A stretch of 64,000 nucleotides of DNA from Cinclus cinclus (Eukaryota > Chordata > Aves > Passeriformes > Cinclidae). A program made the position numbers and the translations under genes. The notes under the pieces were generated by a model, which saw nothing but the letters and a program-made list of their open reading frames with translations, had not been told where the DNA came from and ran no database searches. This document shows positions 11,946 to 23,200 of this stretch, piece by piece; within the stretch, counting starts at the first letter, position 1; the number at the start of each line of letters is the position of its first letter. The stretch covers positions 9,611,630 through 9,675,629 of the forward strand of contig NC_085060.1 in the NCBI RefSeq assembly GCF_963662255.1. The letters are read 5' to 3'.

Positions 11946-11951
11946 AATAAA
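11946..11951 (+). terminator. Candidate polyadenylation signal of the receptor gene
   Basis: This is the first canonical AATAAA on the + strand after the stop at 10212. It is followed within about 60 bases by T/GT-rich sequence (TCATGTCTTGTCTTCCTTTTG), as expected for a cleavage site. It would give a 3' UTR of about 1.75 kb. Further AATAAA hexamers at 12853 and 13195 are alternatives. Confidence 0.45.
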
Positions 11952-11969
11952 TCAAAAATTCTTTCCCCA

Positions 11970-13640
11970 TTGTCCACTGAGCCTCTCAAATAGAGTTTTT
12001 CATGTCTTGTCTTCCTTTTGTTAGTGATAGAAGGGGGAGTAGAAATGTAGCAGAACTAGCAGATCCCCCCTATTAACATATTCCCTTTGTTTCCAATCAG
12101 GCTAAAAAACCCCAATATTATAAAAAAATAATAAATAAGACAACAAGAAAAACAAAGCCTCAGGGATTTCAGTGAGATAAAACTCAGGTTATACAAAGTC
12201 AGCTAGTAGCACTTTCTGAAATTCCAGAGATTAAGGAATAGCATGAGGGAAAGAGTAATTACATTCCTTACCAAATTCATTCCCTCTGCAACATTTTTGT
12301 CATTATAAGGATAAATATTCCTTCAATCTACCTCATCTGGAATGTTGCTCAACACAGACCACTAGACAAACATAAATGTATAGTTTCAAGATAAATAACC
12401 ATAACAGTGTCATACAAAGTTTTGTGGCTTTCAGTGTAGCAATCTAGGAAAAGAAGTACTTACCCCTAAATTCTTTCAACTTTTACGCTGATGTCTATGA
12501 CAAAACCAAATTTTATTTGCTTTTTTTAAAAAAACAAACCAACAAAAAACCCAAAAGAAATTCATAAAGCCATAGCAGTGGAAAAAAATGGATGGAAGGC
12601 CAAAAGGAAGATTTAAATGCCAAGGATGGTTTAGGTCACTATATAGAAAGGCTTTGAATAACACTAATTGCCACTTCCTCAGGATTCATTTCTTGAGCCT
12701 GTTTCATTGTGTAAAGCAAGTGTCTGAATATACTTTCACCTTTGACATGCTTTTTTAAAGGTAAGAGGTTTTTTAGCTTGAAATTACCTTAATTTTGCTA
12801 TATATTTTATTTTCATTGCAGTTACTTGATCTGTGAATTTGTTCAAAGAGTGAATAAATACGATTGAATGCTTTTCAGTGTAACGGCATCATTGCATTTT
12901 ATTCTTGGGTTGAGGAGATTAAACTGACGCCAAAGAAATGGGTTTTTAATGAGAAACCATGTTTGAAGCATGCAGAGCCCAGAGAAGAAAAGCTGAGTTG
13001 CTTTGCCGTCTTCCCTTTCATGAATGAACTCAGCCCACACACTCATTGTGGATGGACTGCAATAGCCATGTGTTTTGGCTGGGGTAGTGCAACAAAGATG
13101 GAGCAGAGCACAAGGTTGGGGCTCTCACCCTCTCTGTACTCAAGGCCATTCTGCTTTCTGTCATTGGCATGTTATTTTAATGTTATGGAGACTTAATAAA
13201 CCATCAAACTGGAATTTGACTGAAATTGCTGCAGCCTTCCACAATGCATCTTCAGTATTTCACATCTTTGTTAGCTGCTGAAGTTATTGAAAAAGCTAAG
13301 TTGCTAAACTGCTGAAAACCATCAACTTGTTACTTAGACCCAAATAGACACATTACTAATGGCTTCTTGGTAAGATTCAGAGGGAGAATTCTTAGTTCCC
13401 TTTAGTTCAAGTAAGCAGATCATTCAAAAGTAAGACATAAACCAAGACATCAAACAACAAGGCATTCGTATTTCTCTTTCACAATTCTACAGTTTTGGTG
13501 GTAATAATGACTAACAATGACTTTAATGACTCCTCATAAGTGACCTTTTCCTATTTTAATACATTCTGTTAAATAATCTAAGCTTTCTGTATTTGGCATC
13601 ATTGAGAAATTGAACAATTAATTTCTATTTTTTTTTCTGT
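11970..13640. other. Interval downstream of receptor, no gene recognised
   Basis: This AT-rich DNA lies after the first poly(A) candidate. It holds two more AATAAA hexamers on the + strand (12853-12858 and 13195-13200), so the receptor 3' UTR could extend this far. A short exon-like piece at 12822-12865 has a good acceptor (TTTTCATTGCAG), is open for 13 codons to a stop and overlaps the 12853 hexamer. I do not call it a gene. Confidence 0.4.
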
Positions 13641-13653
13641 TAATTTTTTTTAG

Positions 13654-13706
13654 TTAAGGAATGACATGACACAGCTGAAAGAAGTTCTGGAGGAACTCAC
13701 TGAAGT
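13654..13706 (+). CDS. Candidate orphan exon, coiled-coil-like, unknown gene
   Basis: A very strong polypyrimidine tract and acceptor (TTTCTGTTAATTTTTTTTAG) is followed by an open stretch encoding LRNDMTQLKEVLEELTE, which has heptad-like leucines and charges. It ends at a good donor (GT|GTAAGC). Without splicing it would stop at the next codon. The reading phase at the donor matches the candidate exon at 16030. I recognise no family. It is too short to rule out chance, although acceptor, donor and amphipathic pattern coincide. Confidence 0.3.
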
Positions 13707-15297
13707 GTAAGCCATAGTGTTTCAGTGCTTACTGGGTAGAACTACTCACAGGTTGGGTATTTCCAGTTACTGGAAAGTACTCAACCTTCTTTCTGAGCTG
13801 GAACTTAACAATACTCAGACTTTCCTTTGGAAAGGAAATGGGGTTTTGTTGTTGTTATTAAAAAGAAAACCAAACCCAAACAAAAAAAAAAGCCCAAAAA
13901 AACAGAATGAATTTTTTGTTTTGGAGAGTTTTCCACTCAAACAAGAACAGGATCTAGGTGAGTAGAGGGATGAAGTCCAGATATGGTCAGGATCTTGCAG
14001 AAACCTCCCTCCCTCTTTCTCACCCAAGTGCCACAGCTGGGCAGCAGCTGCGATCTACAGGCCCAGGAACAGGCAAGGTGGGACTGGGAGGAGCAGTTCT
14101 GCTGGGTTACTGAAGGTTCACCAGGATGATCCCCAAATACTTCGGTTTGAAAAAATTTTTGCAAAATATGTTTTAGGGGAGCAATCCCCATGGATTGCAT
14201 TGCCGGCTGTAGAAATGCAGCTACTATATAGTATTGAAAATCCAAATGCAAAACCAGTTTAAAATCTCCCAATTTGGATGAACTACCTGCAAGCTGTTGA
14301 ATCAAGGTGATAGCAGGATGCTCAGATCACATGATTTAACTCAATCCACGATGTTACCACAGCAAAGCAATGTGGGTTTGGGTGGGTGGCACAGGGGAGA
14401 GAAACTTTCTTTCAGGTCCGGAAACTCTGTCTCAGGTTTGTAACAAGAGCCTGAAACCTTGTTGATGACTTACCCGGGGTTTTTGGGTTTGGTTTTCTCA
14501 ATCTGTTTTTCCAATATACTGGTTAGGTTAATGAAATCCTTTCTCTTCGTTTGTAAAGCTTGTGGTGTTTATCACTGAAGCACCCCTTCTATGGCCATTT
14601 TCTGATTATTGCCAACTAGTTTTCTGAATGTAATAATTCAGTGGGGAAAGACAATTGCTGCTGCCACCAGAGGGTTGAAAACTAGCCAGTGTATTCTAGT
14701 AATACTCTCTGCTCCTTGCTTGGCTTTTGCTAAAATGCTGCAATTATTTTGATGACTCTTGCACAGAGCACCTACAAAAAGAGAACTTTCCAGTTAACCA
14801 GGATTTCTAGTAATCATGTTCTTAGCTTGTTATATCACTTCCCCTCTATTTAATTTGGGTCAAACAGCTAAATAAAATAGCAGTTCATTTCGGCTAAGTG
14901 CATGCGGAGATTAAAAGCTTTAGTGAAAAAGATATTTTGTTAAGATCAGGCACTGTCACTTTTTGGAATCTCAGGCAAAATTTGTAATGCTAGATCAAAT
15001 GTTAGGGACAGCTTGTACCAGGAGTTAAACTAATGCTTTAAAAGTTGAGCTGCCCCTACATCTGTTCTGAAAGAAAAAAAAAAAAAAAACAACAAAAACA
15101 AACCCAAACCAGACTAAATACGTGCTCCATGGTGGGAAAAATTAGGTAGTCCAATGGGCATTCTGTCTTAGTGATCTACTGAAATTATCAGCAATTTCTG
15201 TCCCAAAGTTCTCTGCTCTGAAACACAAGAACTGAACTTTATTTAGGACACTTAGCTACGGCATCGCCGCTTTACCTGCTTAGTTGTAGCCATACAG

Positions 15298-15302
<5 letters not shown>

Positions 15303-15340
<38 letters not shown>
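15303..15340 (+). repeat. 38-base T homopolymer
   Basis: An uninterrupted run of T lies between GC and GTGGCAATAG. It could be a homopolymer microsatellite or the poly(A) tail of a retroposed sequence inserted in minus orientation. I recognise no retroelement next to it. An oppositely oriented A run (about 15074-15090) lies 210 bases to the left. Confidence 0.9.
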
Positions 15341-15341
<1 letters not shown>

Positions 15342-15763
15342 TGGCAATAGAGTACCAAAATTAGCTTGTTTTGCCTGTTGGAGCCTTTCTCCCTCCTGTA
15401 CTTCAAAGCCTTTTAGCCTCACTAGTTTCCTTTCTTTGCACAAAATGTCAGTGTGGAAACTGCTAAAATGTCAGCAAGGCACTCATAAAAGGTGTGAAAC
15501 TACTTGGTCCTTCAAATGTCAAAATCAGCTACAGGGAAAGCTATTCAGGGTATGGCTACTCAGTTTTAATGTCACACCCTGTGATGTTATAGAAGAATAT
15601 TCAGCTATAGACAACCTTGCCTCCATTGGCAGGTATATTTGAAATAATTTATTTTCCCGTTGGTCTTCTCTAAAGCGTTGTCCTCAAAGCCAGACTGCAT
15701 CATCCCCAAACCACCGGAACAATTATGTTTTTTGGCTGCCAGTCCTCTCTTTCCCATCTTCAT

Positions 15764-15843
15764 CCAGAAATCATAGCTGCTAGTTTCTGTGGCAACAGAG
15801 TGCTCTTGAACTGCCACAGTTTGTGGCTTTCTATGATTTCTGG
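15764..15843. other. Nested inverted repeat able to form an approximately 80-nt hairpin
   Basis: The outer arms are perfect 13-mers: CCAGAAATCATAG (15764-15776) and its reverse complement CTATGATTTCTGG (15831-15843). Nested inside are 8-base arms CTGTGGCA and TGCCACAG around a loop of about 17 bases, separated from the outer stem by a nearly symmetric 10/11-base internal loop. The size resembles a microRNA precursor or a decayed small inverted-repeat element. Expression and conservation are unknown. Confidence 0.6.
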
Positions 15844-16029
15844 CCTTTTCAATAACACTGCTGCCCTGTCAGCCCCTCCTCACTGTAAAATCCATTTCTC
15901 CTGCCTAAAGGGAATGCTTTTGATTTTATGGGACCACATTTTTGTCACTTGTGTTGCTTTGGAAAACTGCTGCCATTTTTTATACTCCTAATTGTGTCCC
16001 TGAACATCCTTCTAACCATTCCTCCTCAG

Positions 16030-16167
16030 GTACAATCCACAGAGCATCATCTTCCAGATGATTAAATGGTTTCACATGCTGAATAAAGCTGCTACCCTGA
16101 CAGATTCCTGCAAAGCAGCTGCATCTGCTGTCCTGCTGGGTGATCAAGTGCTCTTAAGGAGGTTTTT
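16030..16167 (+). CDS. Candidate orphan exon, phase-compatible with 13654 exon
   Basis: After the acceptor TTCCTCCTCAG the sequence is open for about 45 codons and reads YNPQSIIFQMIKWFHMLNKA then ATLTDSCKAAASAVLLGDQV. It begins with the single base needed to complete the split codon from the 13654-13706 exon. The only donor near its end (AG|GTTTTT) is weak. An open segment at 16958-17278 (acceptor CTTCCTGCAG) could be a further terminal exon, but several frames are open there. The product is unknown. Confidence 0.22.
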
Positions 16168-17279
16168 TTTTTTAATATTTTGGTGTTGGTTTTTTTGATA
16201 GCAGAGTATCTATCTCTGTGCTTAACTTGTATTTCCTCAAGTTGATTAGAAGGATGTTGCTTCATATGTTAGGCCTATCAAAAAGGAAAACTAGGCTAGT
16301 TTGGCACAAGCTGTCCTTGATGGTGGTAAAAATGCAAAGAAGGGATTAAAAAAGTATTGTTCCAGAGTCACTTTAAGGATAAAGGTTGGACAAATTTCTT
16401 CAATGCTTCCTTTCTGAAGACAATATAATATTTGCCCTTCATATGTTAAACTTCTGTTTTTCTACTGCCAGGTCATATCAGCGTTCAGTTTAGTACATGC
16501 TGCAAGATTGATAAAGCCCTGTCCACGTGAAGACATCTGATTGTTCTCCTTGCCCAGACTGCTCACAAGGTGGCTCAGTCACTCTTAAAAACAGTTCACT
16601 GCCAGAGGGTTCAGGATGCTCATGTTGTGCTCATACAAGTGCCAAAGCTGTACAGCAACTCCTCTCAGTGCACCTGAGTTTTGTAGTGTTCATTTTAATT
16701 CATGCAACTTCCAGAGCTGCAGCCACAGCAGGTGGGTAGTCTGTGAGGATTTGTGATGTCAGTAACACTGGCTTCAGCAGATGTCTCTCTCCTTGGCTGA
16801 TGGATGCCTAGTTTGCAGAGCCCATGGCTGATTCAGCTGCTGTACATAGTTCCTTCCTCTTGAGGAAATCTAATACCCCGTCTGGGGTGGGGAAGCAGCT
16901 GAGAGCTTTGTTACTAGTGCAGAGCAGATCTCCTCCAAGCTCTTTCCCTTCCTGCAGGTTCACAGAGACAGCCCAGGAAGGGCTGTGATGCCAATGTGTC
17001 CAGAGGATGCACAGCTGTGGCATTCCCAGCCCATTCAGCTAACAGCCAGCCAAGGAATTGGCTCCTATTCTGCTCTGCCCAGCCTGGGGCTCAGCCCAGT
17101 CCTGGAGCACAGCTGGGGAGAAGAGACAAACAGACCCTTTTTCGTTTTCTTCTACAAAACTCATGCTGCACACCGTGTTGAAAGCCAAGAGAAGCTGCAA
17201 TTGGTGGCACAGATGTTGTCAGAAGCTCAGCCTAGCTCTCCTGTAAAGTTTCTTGAAAAGAGTAAACACAATTGAGGAG

Positions 17280-20200
17280 AAGATTCTTGAAAAAATCGAA
17301 ACAACTTAGAAGTAAAAAGGAAAGAAATGAAAAGAAACAATCCAAGATGTTTACATATATTAATTCATTTATTTATATTCTCTGATTTTCAGTGTTGCAC
17401 AACTTCTACATCACATTAATCCAAAATGAATACTATTTTTATGATCTATGATGTAGCAACTTCTATACACTCAAAAGTAGCACTAACTACATACGCTTTA
17501 TCTTCATCCATTCTTTGAAATTAATGCTGAAAACACAAGAAACATGCACATATAAAGTTTCAGAGCACAGTTCTTTGGTCAGGGACACCTTTCACAGTAA
17601 AGATATGTGCTCTGATAGTATCTTACCTTCAGCAGTAGCAATACACAGCAGCAAAAATGTGATCCCTATGTCATTTTGCAGGAGTAATGACTCTATCTTA
17701 GATTAACACAGCAAAACTAACGTGTTTTGTCAGACTCAAGATAAAAAATACATTGGTTTTACACCTGTGTTAATAAACCCCAAATGAAGTAAAACAGCAA
17801 GTGGTTTCTTTGCAGAGAGGATCTTTGCTCCAGTCTGACAGTGCTGGATTGGCAGGGAGGAGGAAGACAGGCACAGTGGTAGAATCACAGTAACACTGCA
17901 GCACTTCAGTCATCAAACTCCCCACATTAAGTTCAGTATCATTTAGCAGAATGGTGACTCTACAGATTGATTCAAAGTAGTAAAACTCCAAGTCTACTAC
18001 AGGCATTGGATATTCACCAGCTGCACACAGAAAGCCTGTGCTTCCAACACTGGCACCCCATTCTGCAAGAGTACATATCTCCTTCCCAGCTCCTGCCATG
18101 AAAAGCTTCAAACTTGTGTGAAAGCAAATTATATCCTTTAACATTTTAAAGACTTTTTGTATCTATATATTCCACATAATTCTGATATTTCTTTTAGAGT
18201 CAGGAAGTCATAACATAGAGGATGAAAGGATTAATGCTTTATGTTTAAAGTGTCCTAAGCAGTCTAATGCCACAAACAGCCTTTGGCTGAAGTTCTATGG
18301 CACGGATGGAGGGAGATGGCTGGGCCATCTCACCCATGTGGCTCTGTGACAATGACAGCCTCATCAGTCCTTTTGTACAAGGATAATTCCTCTAAAAACT
18401 GCCTTAAGGAAGAGCGGTTTCATTAAAATTAGACTTCGATCTGAAGTACATGTAAATAAAAAACATTGGCTGACACAGTCAGCATGGCTCAGTTTGGAAC
18501 ACGAAGCTCTGTGTGACTCTCACTCCAGAGCATTGGCCTCTCACCTTCACATACCCATAAGCAGCACAGTGATACAAATAACACTGCAAGCAACACCCTA
18601 CTATTCTTGGTTTGTATCTTTTCATCTTGCCCTCTGTGGGTACTCTGAAAGGCATGAGTTGACAAACACTGCTCCAGAACTACTGGATAATACTTCTGAT
18701 TCATATCAAATAGACAGATACAATACAGTCACATTTAGTTGACTTTCCGTCCCAGTGCAATTTAAGTGAAACTATTCTCCTTAATATATTTTAAAACTGT
18801 AAACTACACTAGAAAGACACAATAATTTTATTAATTTCATTACTTCTTATCTGAAGTTGCCTGTGAACTTGTATGCAACAAAATCAGTTACATTTCTCTG
18901 TCAAATTACCATTTACTGAAGATAGGCTGAAGACTTTAAGCATTTGAGGACAAAGTCCACTGCCCCCAGGGCAGGCAAGTGAGCTACTAGTGGAAAGAGG
19001 TAATCTCCAATTACCAACAGGCTGCTAAAATGTGCCTAAGAATATACCTGTTCCTATGAATTAACTCTTGACTCTTTGGTCAATAATGGTACAATTTACC
19101 TGGCAAGTCTCCATAATTCTTTTTTCTCAAAGAATTGAATTGAGAGCAGCATTTCAAATGGACAAGTAGTCAAATTGCAATGAGCTCCTGCTTGAAAATA
19201 ATTTTGTAAGAATCCAGTTCTTTAAGTGATTTGAGGCTATTTAACACGGGAAAATGTGATGAAAAATGAAAATGTGCTACTTGATTCTGGACCAGCAGGA
19301 GCCAGTTGCTCCTTTGTGCAGGCAAAAAGTTGGCAGAATTTTCCCCATCTTCTGCTCTTGTGGAAGTAGCAGCTTTTCATAGGAGCTGAACTCCTTCATA
19401 TACTGAGAAAACATCTAATAATGATGTGACAAACTGTATATCCTGACATAATTAGCACTTCTTAAAGACAGTTTTTCTCTTGCAAAGCTAGAAGCAAGTT
19501 CCAATAAAAAATGTCTTTAAAAAAATACGTCATTACTCTTATCAATGAATAAAATATGTAAAAAATTTTGGATGCTATGCTCACTACCTTACACTCTAGG
19601 TACAAAAGCAGACATATAAAAACATAGCACCTGACCTTGCTCAGGTGAAAAGAATTGAAAGTGGGTTCCTGGATCATAGTACTAAAGGCACCATGGTATT
19701 TAATCCCTTTCACAGTAAGCTTCAAGCCTAAAGAGCAGTTAGGCTGCCTCTAGTAGCTTTCACTAAAAACATCACTACAGAACATCAAAATTCTAATTCT
19801 CAAAATTATTCTAATTTCCAGCCTGAATTTTTATCACAGCTCATTAATTATTTTGCAAACACAGCCTTAAATATTAGGAAAGCTTGTCTCTCTTCTCAGT
19901 TCTCACCCAGATATATACATTTCCTGTGTATGTCTGTGTACGGGCAAAGAAAGACAGCTGACAACTACTTTTACTCCTTTGTATCCTGCCAAATGATCAG
20001 CTCACTGTACTGCTTTATTCATCCTTCTTGAACATAAGCAACCAAGACATTGTCTAATCTGTTTCAAGACTGAAAAATAAAGGCAACAATTGTCCATCCC
20101 AGTTACAAGCATGACCATTACAACTGCCCTAAGAATCATGATTTTATATTTGTGTCCGCTAGTTCTAGAAAAGTGCAATGTGTAGAGGGTGCAATTCAAG
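17280..20200. other. Intergenic or RADX 3'-flank sequence, no gene recognised
   Basis: This AT-rich DNA lies between the convergent ends of the receptor and RADX. A 124-codon open frame on the minus strand (17770-18144) has no splice context and no recognisable family, and I treat it as chance or as part of an extended RADX 3' UTR. Confidence 0.45.
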
Positions 20201-20210
20201 TTACAGCAAT

Positions 20211-20216
20211 TTTATT
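20211..20216 (-). terminator. Polyadenylation signal of RADX
   Basis: AATAAA on the minus strand (TTTATT on +), 45 bases after the RADX stop codon. A second one at 20014-20019 would give a 3' UTR of about 250 bases. Both are close enough to be used. Confidence 0.5.
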
Positions 20217-20260
20217 TCCCTCCTTTTGAACAATATACATTTGAAAATTAAGTTATTAAA

Positions 20261-23200
20261 TTACACTGGATCCAGCACACCTGGTTCCACTGTCTTGTAG
20301 ATTTTGCTCAGAAAGACTTCCACCTTATCATCACCCAAGTGACAGATGTCCAAGATGCAGATAACATGCTTGCCATCGAGCTCCTTCGCTGCTTTTACAA
20401 TTTCGTCTGGAAGTTAAGGAAAGGTGGTTTTAAAAGGTATTTGCTGTATACTCTGTACACAATAGAAGGGTGTACAGAATTGATAATGTTTTCCATACAG
20501 TAATGCATATATGTCCAACCTTCTTTCAACAAAAAAAACTTATTTCTAAATTTCATCACTAGAAATGAGAGAATCAGAATTAGACATGAGTGTGTAGTTT
20601 GACCTACACCACAAATTTCTACAGAGGATTAAGTCTTGCACTGAAAGATAAACCAAGACATGATAAATGAGTAATGTCAGTGAAGGGCAGTCTCACCTGA
20701 AAGAGGAAACATGTCATGAAGCCTCCCACTGCTGGTGGCCTTCTGATGGCATGCAGAGATACTACTCATACAAGACAATAATGTATCATTCTGAATGTCT
20801 TCTAGTTGAAATAAGTGGGGATTGTCAGGGCAAAACAGCGGAAGAAAAGCAACATCTATTGCTATGTCATGATTTATACCTGTTGAAGAAAAATATATTA
20901 TCAGAAAACTTCATATTCAGCCTATCAGCAACTTTGTGCATCACTTCTTTTTTTCTTTTTTACCAAACAATTGCACTGGTTTTTATTTATGTGTTTTTTG
21001 TCCTTTAGTTAATAACTAATGTCTAAAAATGTATTTCTGTACAGGATTATACACAAGCAGATTCAAATTGATATGATGCTATGAAACACTATGGTTTAAG
21101 GCTACCAATGCTGATAGTTCAGAAAACATTAAATCTTGGAAGCCATTTCATCCTCCTTTCAACATTATCTGCAAAGGCAGACAAATTAACTTTACAACCA
21201 GTAAATTGCACAAGGCAGTGCTGCTTTCATCTTCAGTATTGTATTGTCATTCCCAGGATTCTAATGACTTCAAATATTCAAACAGCTTCTCCACAAATCT
21301 CCCTTAGCAAATAATGAAAACTTTCAAGTTATGAGAACCTAACAAGAACATTGTTAAGGAAGGCAATTTCTGTCTCTTTTTAATGGGAAAAAACCCCCAA
21401 ACTTAATAACCCTCAATAAAATTAGCAAACAGATACACATCAACTTGCATATTTATATTTAAATAAATAAAAATCAATCAACTCACACTTCATGTTAACC
21501 AGAAGCAGCATGGAGCAGTTAATGAGTATGGCTAAAATACAGCCTTTCCTTTTCTGCCATGGAAAGAAGGCACTTTAGGAGCAACAGTACGAAAAAAGCA
21601 ACTCAATGAGAATAATGCTGAAAAGAAGCATTTATAGTTGTCTTTTTCCTTTTAAGAACACTAACTTGTTTCTGATAAACACCTCTCCAGCAGAAAGTCA
21701 GCTGACAAGTGTAACTGAATAATTTGACTGATTACATCAGGTTGAAATAGTAAACAGGACCTACTTCTAACAGAAATAATTAAAAGTTTAAGGACTACAC
21801 ACATTCTTCAAATAACATTTCTAAGACTATACCAAAAACTGAAATGATATGAAAAATGATACTGGAAACAAGATATTCAGGCATTTCACTGAAAGGTATG
21901 TTTAATGAGAATAAAAACTACCCTAAATGAGGACTCTAACAAAAATCTAAAATAATTTTTCAAACCTCAGGAAATACTCAGAATCAACTGGTTCCTTTAG
22001 AGAAATCCATTCATTTTCTGATGAACTTACACTGCTCTTGTTTAACCTTTTTTACAATGCAAGCTACTTACCCAGAACTGTCACTTCGTAATACCCAAGG
22101 CCATTAGCACTTTTAAACTCATTGATGTTTTTATCTGTCCTGGCTTCTACTGGCTGGTGCACTGCTGCATGAAGGTTGTACTGTTGCATAAGTAAGTCTT
22201 TGTGCACGTAATCAAATTTACATGGGATACTTTCTGGGAAAATTTTGCTGTGATGAAAATAATTCATTAACTTGTCTTTCACTTGCGCCCACAGGTCACT
22301 CTGCCAGGAATCACAAGTTCTTCCAGTCTCTTCAGTTTCAGGTGTATTGCTCACTTCCTCTTGATCTATTATAAGCACAGAAAACATTTAGTTGCTTATA
22401 TACTCATATAATTCTATCACTCCTCTGTTAAATAATTTTCATTAGAACATTTCTATTATGAAGACAAGGCAGAAATTAAAAGGGCCAAGAGAAAATGTGA
22501 GGTCTTATGCTATAAAGTGCTTCTGAGATACTAAACTGACTTAAAACTTGTATAAGGATACACTGAGAATTCATTGCCCATAATGGGAAACAACCCAGTG
22601 CTGTCCTTTCAATCATCCCTTAGAACACAGCAGGGAACAGAGTAGAATTACACTGATGCATTGCAACAGTGGTTCCCCAAAGGCTGATGCAGCCAGATGT
22701 ACAGAGAAACTATCTTAACAAAGGTTATAAGGATATTTTTGTTGCCTGGTTTGGACCTGAAGAAAAGAACTAGTCTTAAGCCTCCTAAGGTTAATATCAC
22801 AACTATTTTCAACATACCTGTGCAGTGCTGCAAACTGTCTGACACAGACTGTCCATTTTTATCTTGCACAGAATATCCATGTTGATATTCATCTAAGCTA
22901 TAAAAAGAAAATTATAGTGTATATACATACATACATATTTATTTATCTTAAACCTAGTTAATCTCAAACTCTATGCAGCAAAAGACAGACTTCTAGAGAT
23001 AAATGATACAAACTCACGTGAATGAGCTGATTCCTTATCGTGAGAGTTGTATACAGCAGCTTGACATAACGAGACTCCCTGTGCTCCGCAAATCAGCTTA
23101 GCAGAGCTCAGGACTAGCCCTGCCTGATTCCTGGCTTTGGGGAAGGGATGGGGAAGGGTTTTACACTCACAGCCCGGTGTCTGTTGCCCTCTACCGGCAC

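Noticed and set aside
17770..18144. 124-codon minus-strand frame downstream of RADX
   Set aside because: Frames of this length are expected by chance in 64 kb of six-frame sequence. It has no acceptor in phase and no recognisable domain; it may be 3' flank of RADX.
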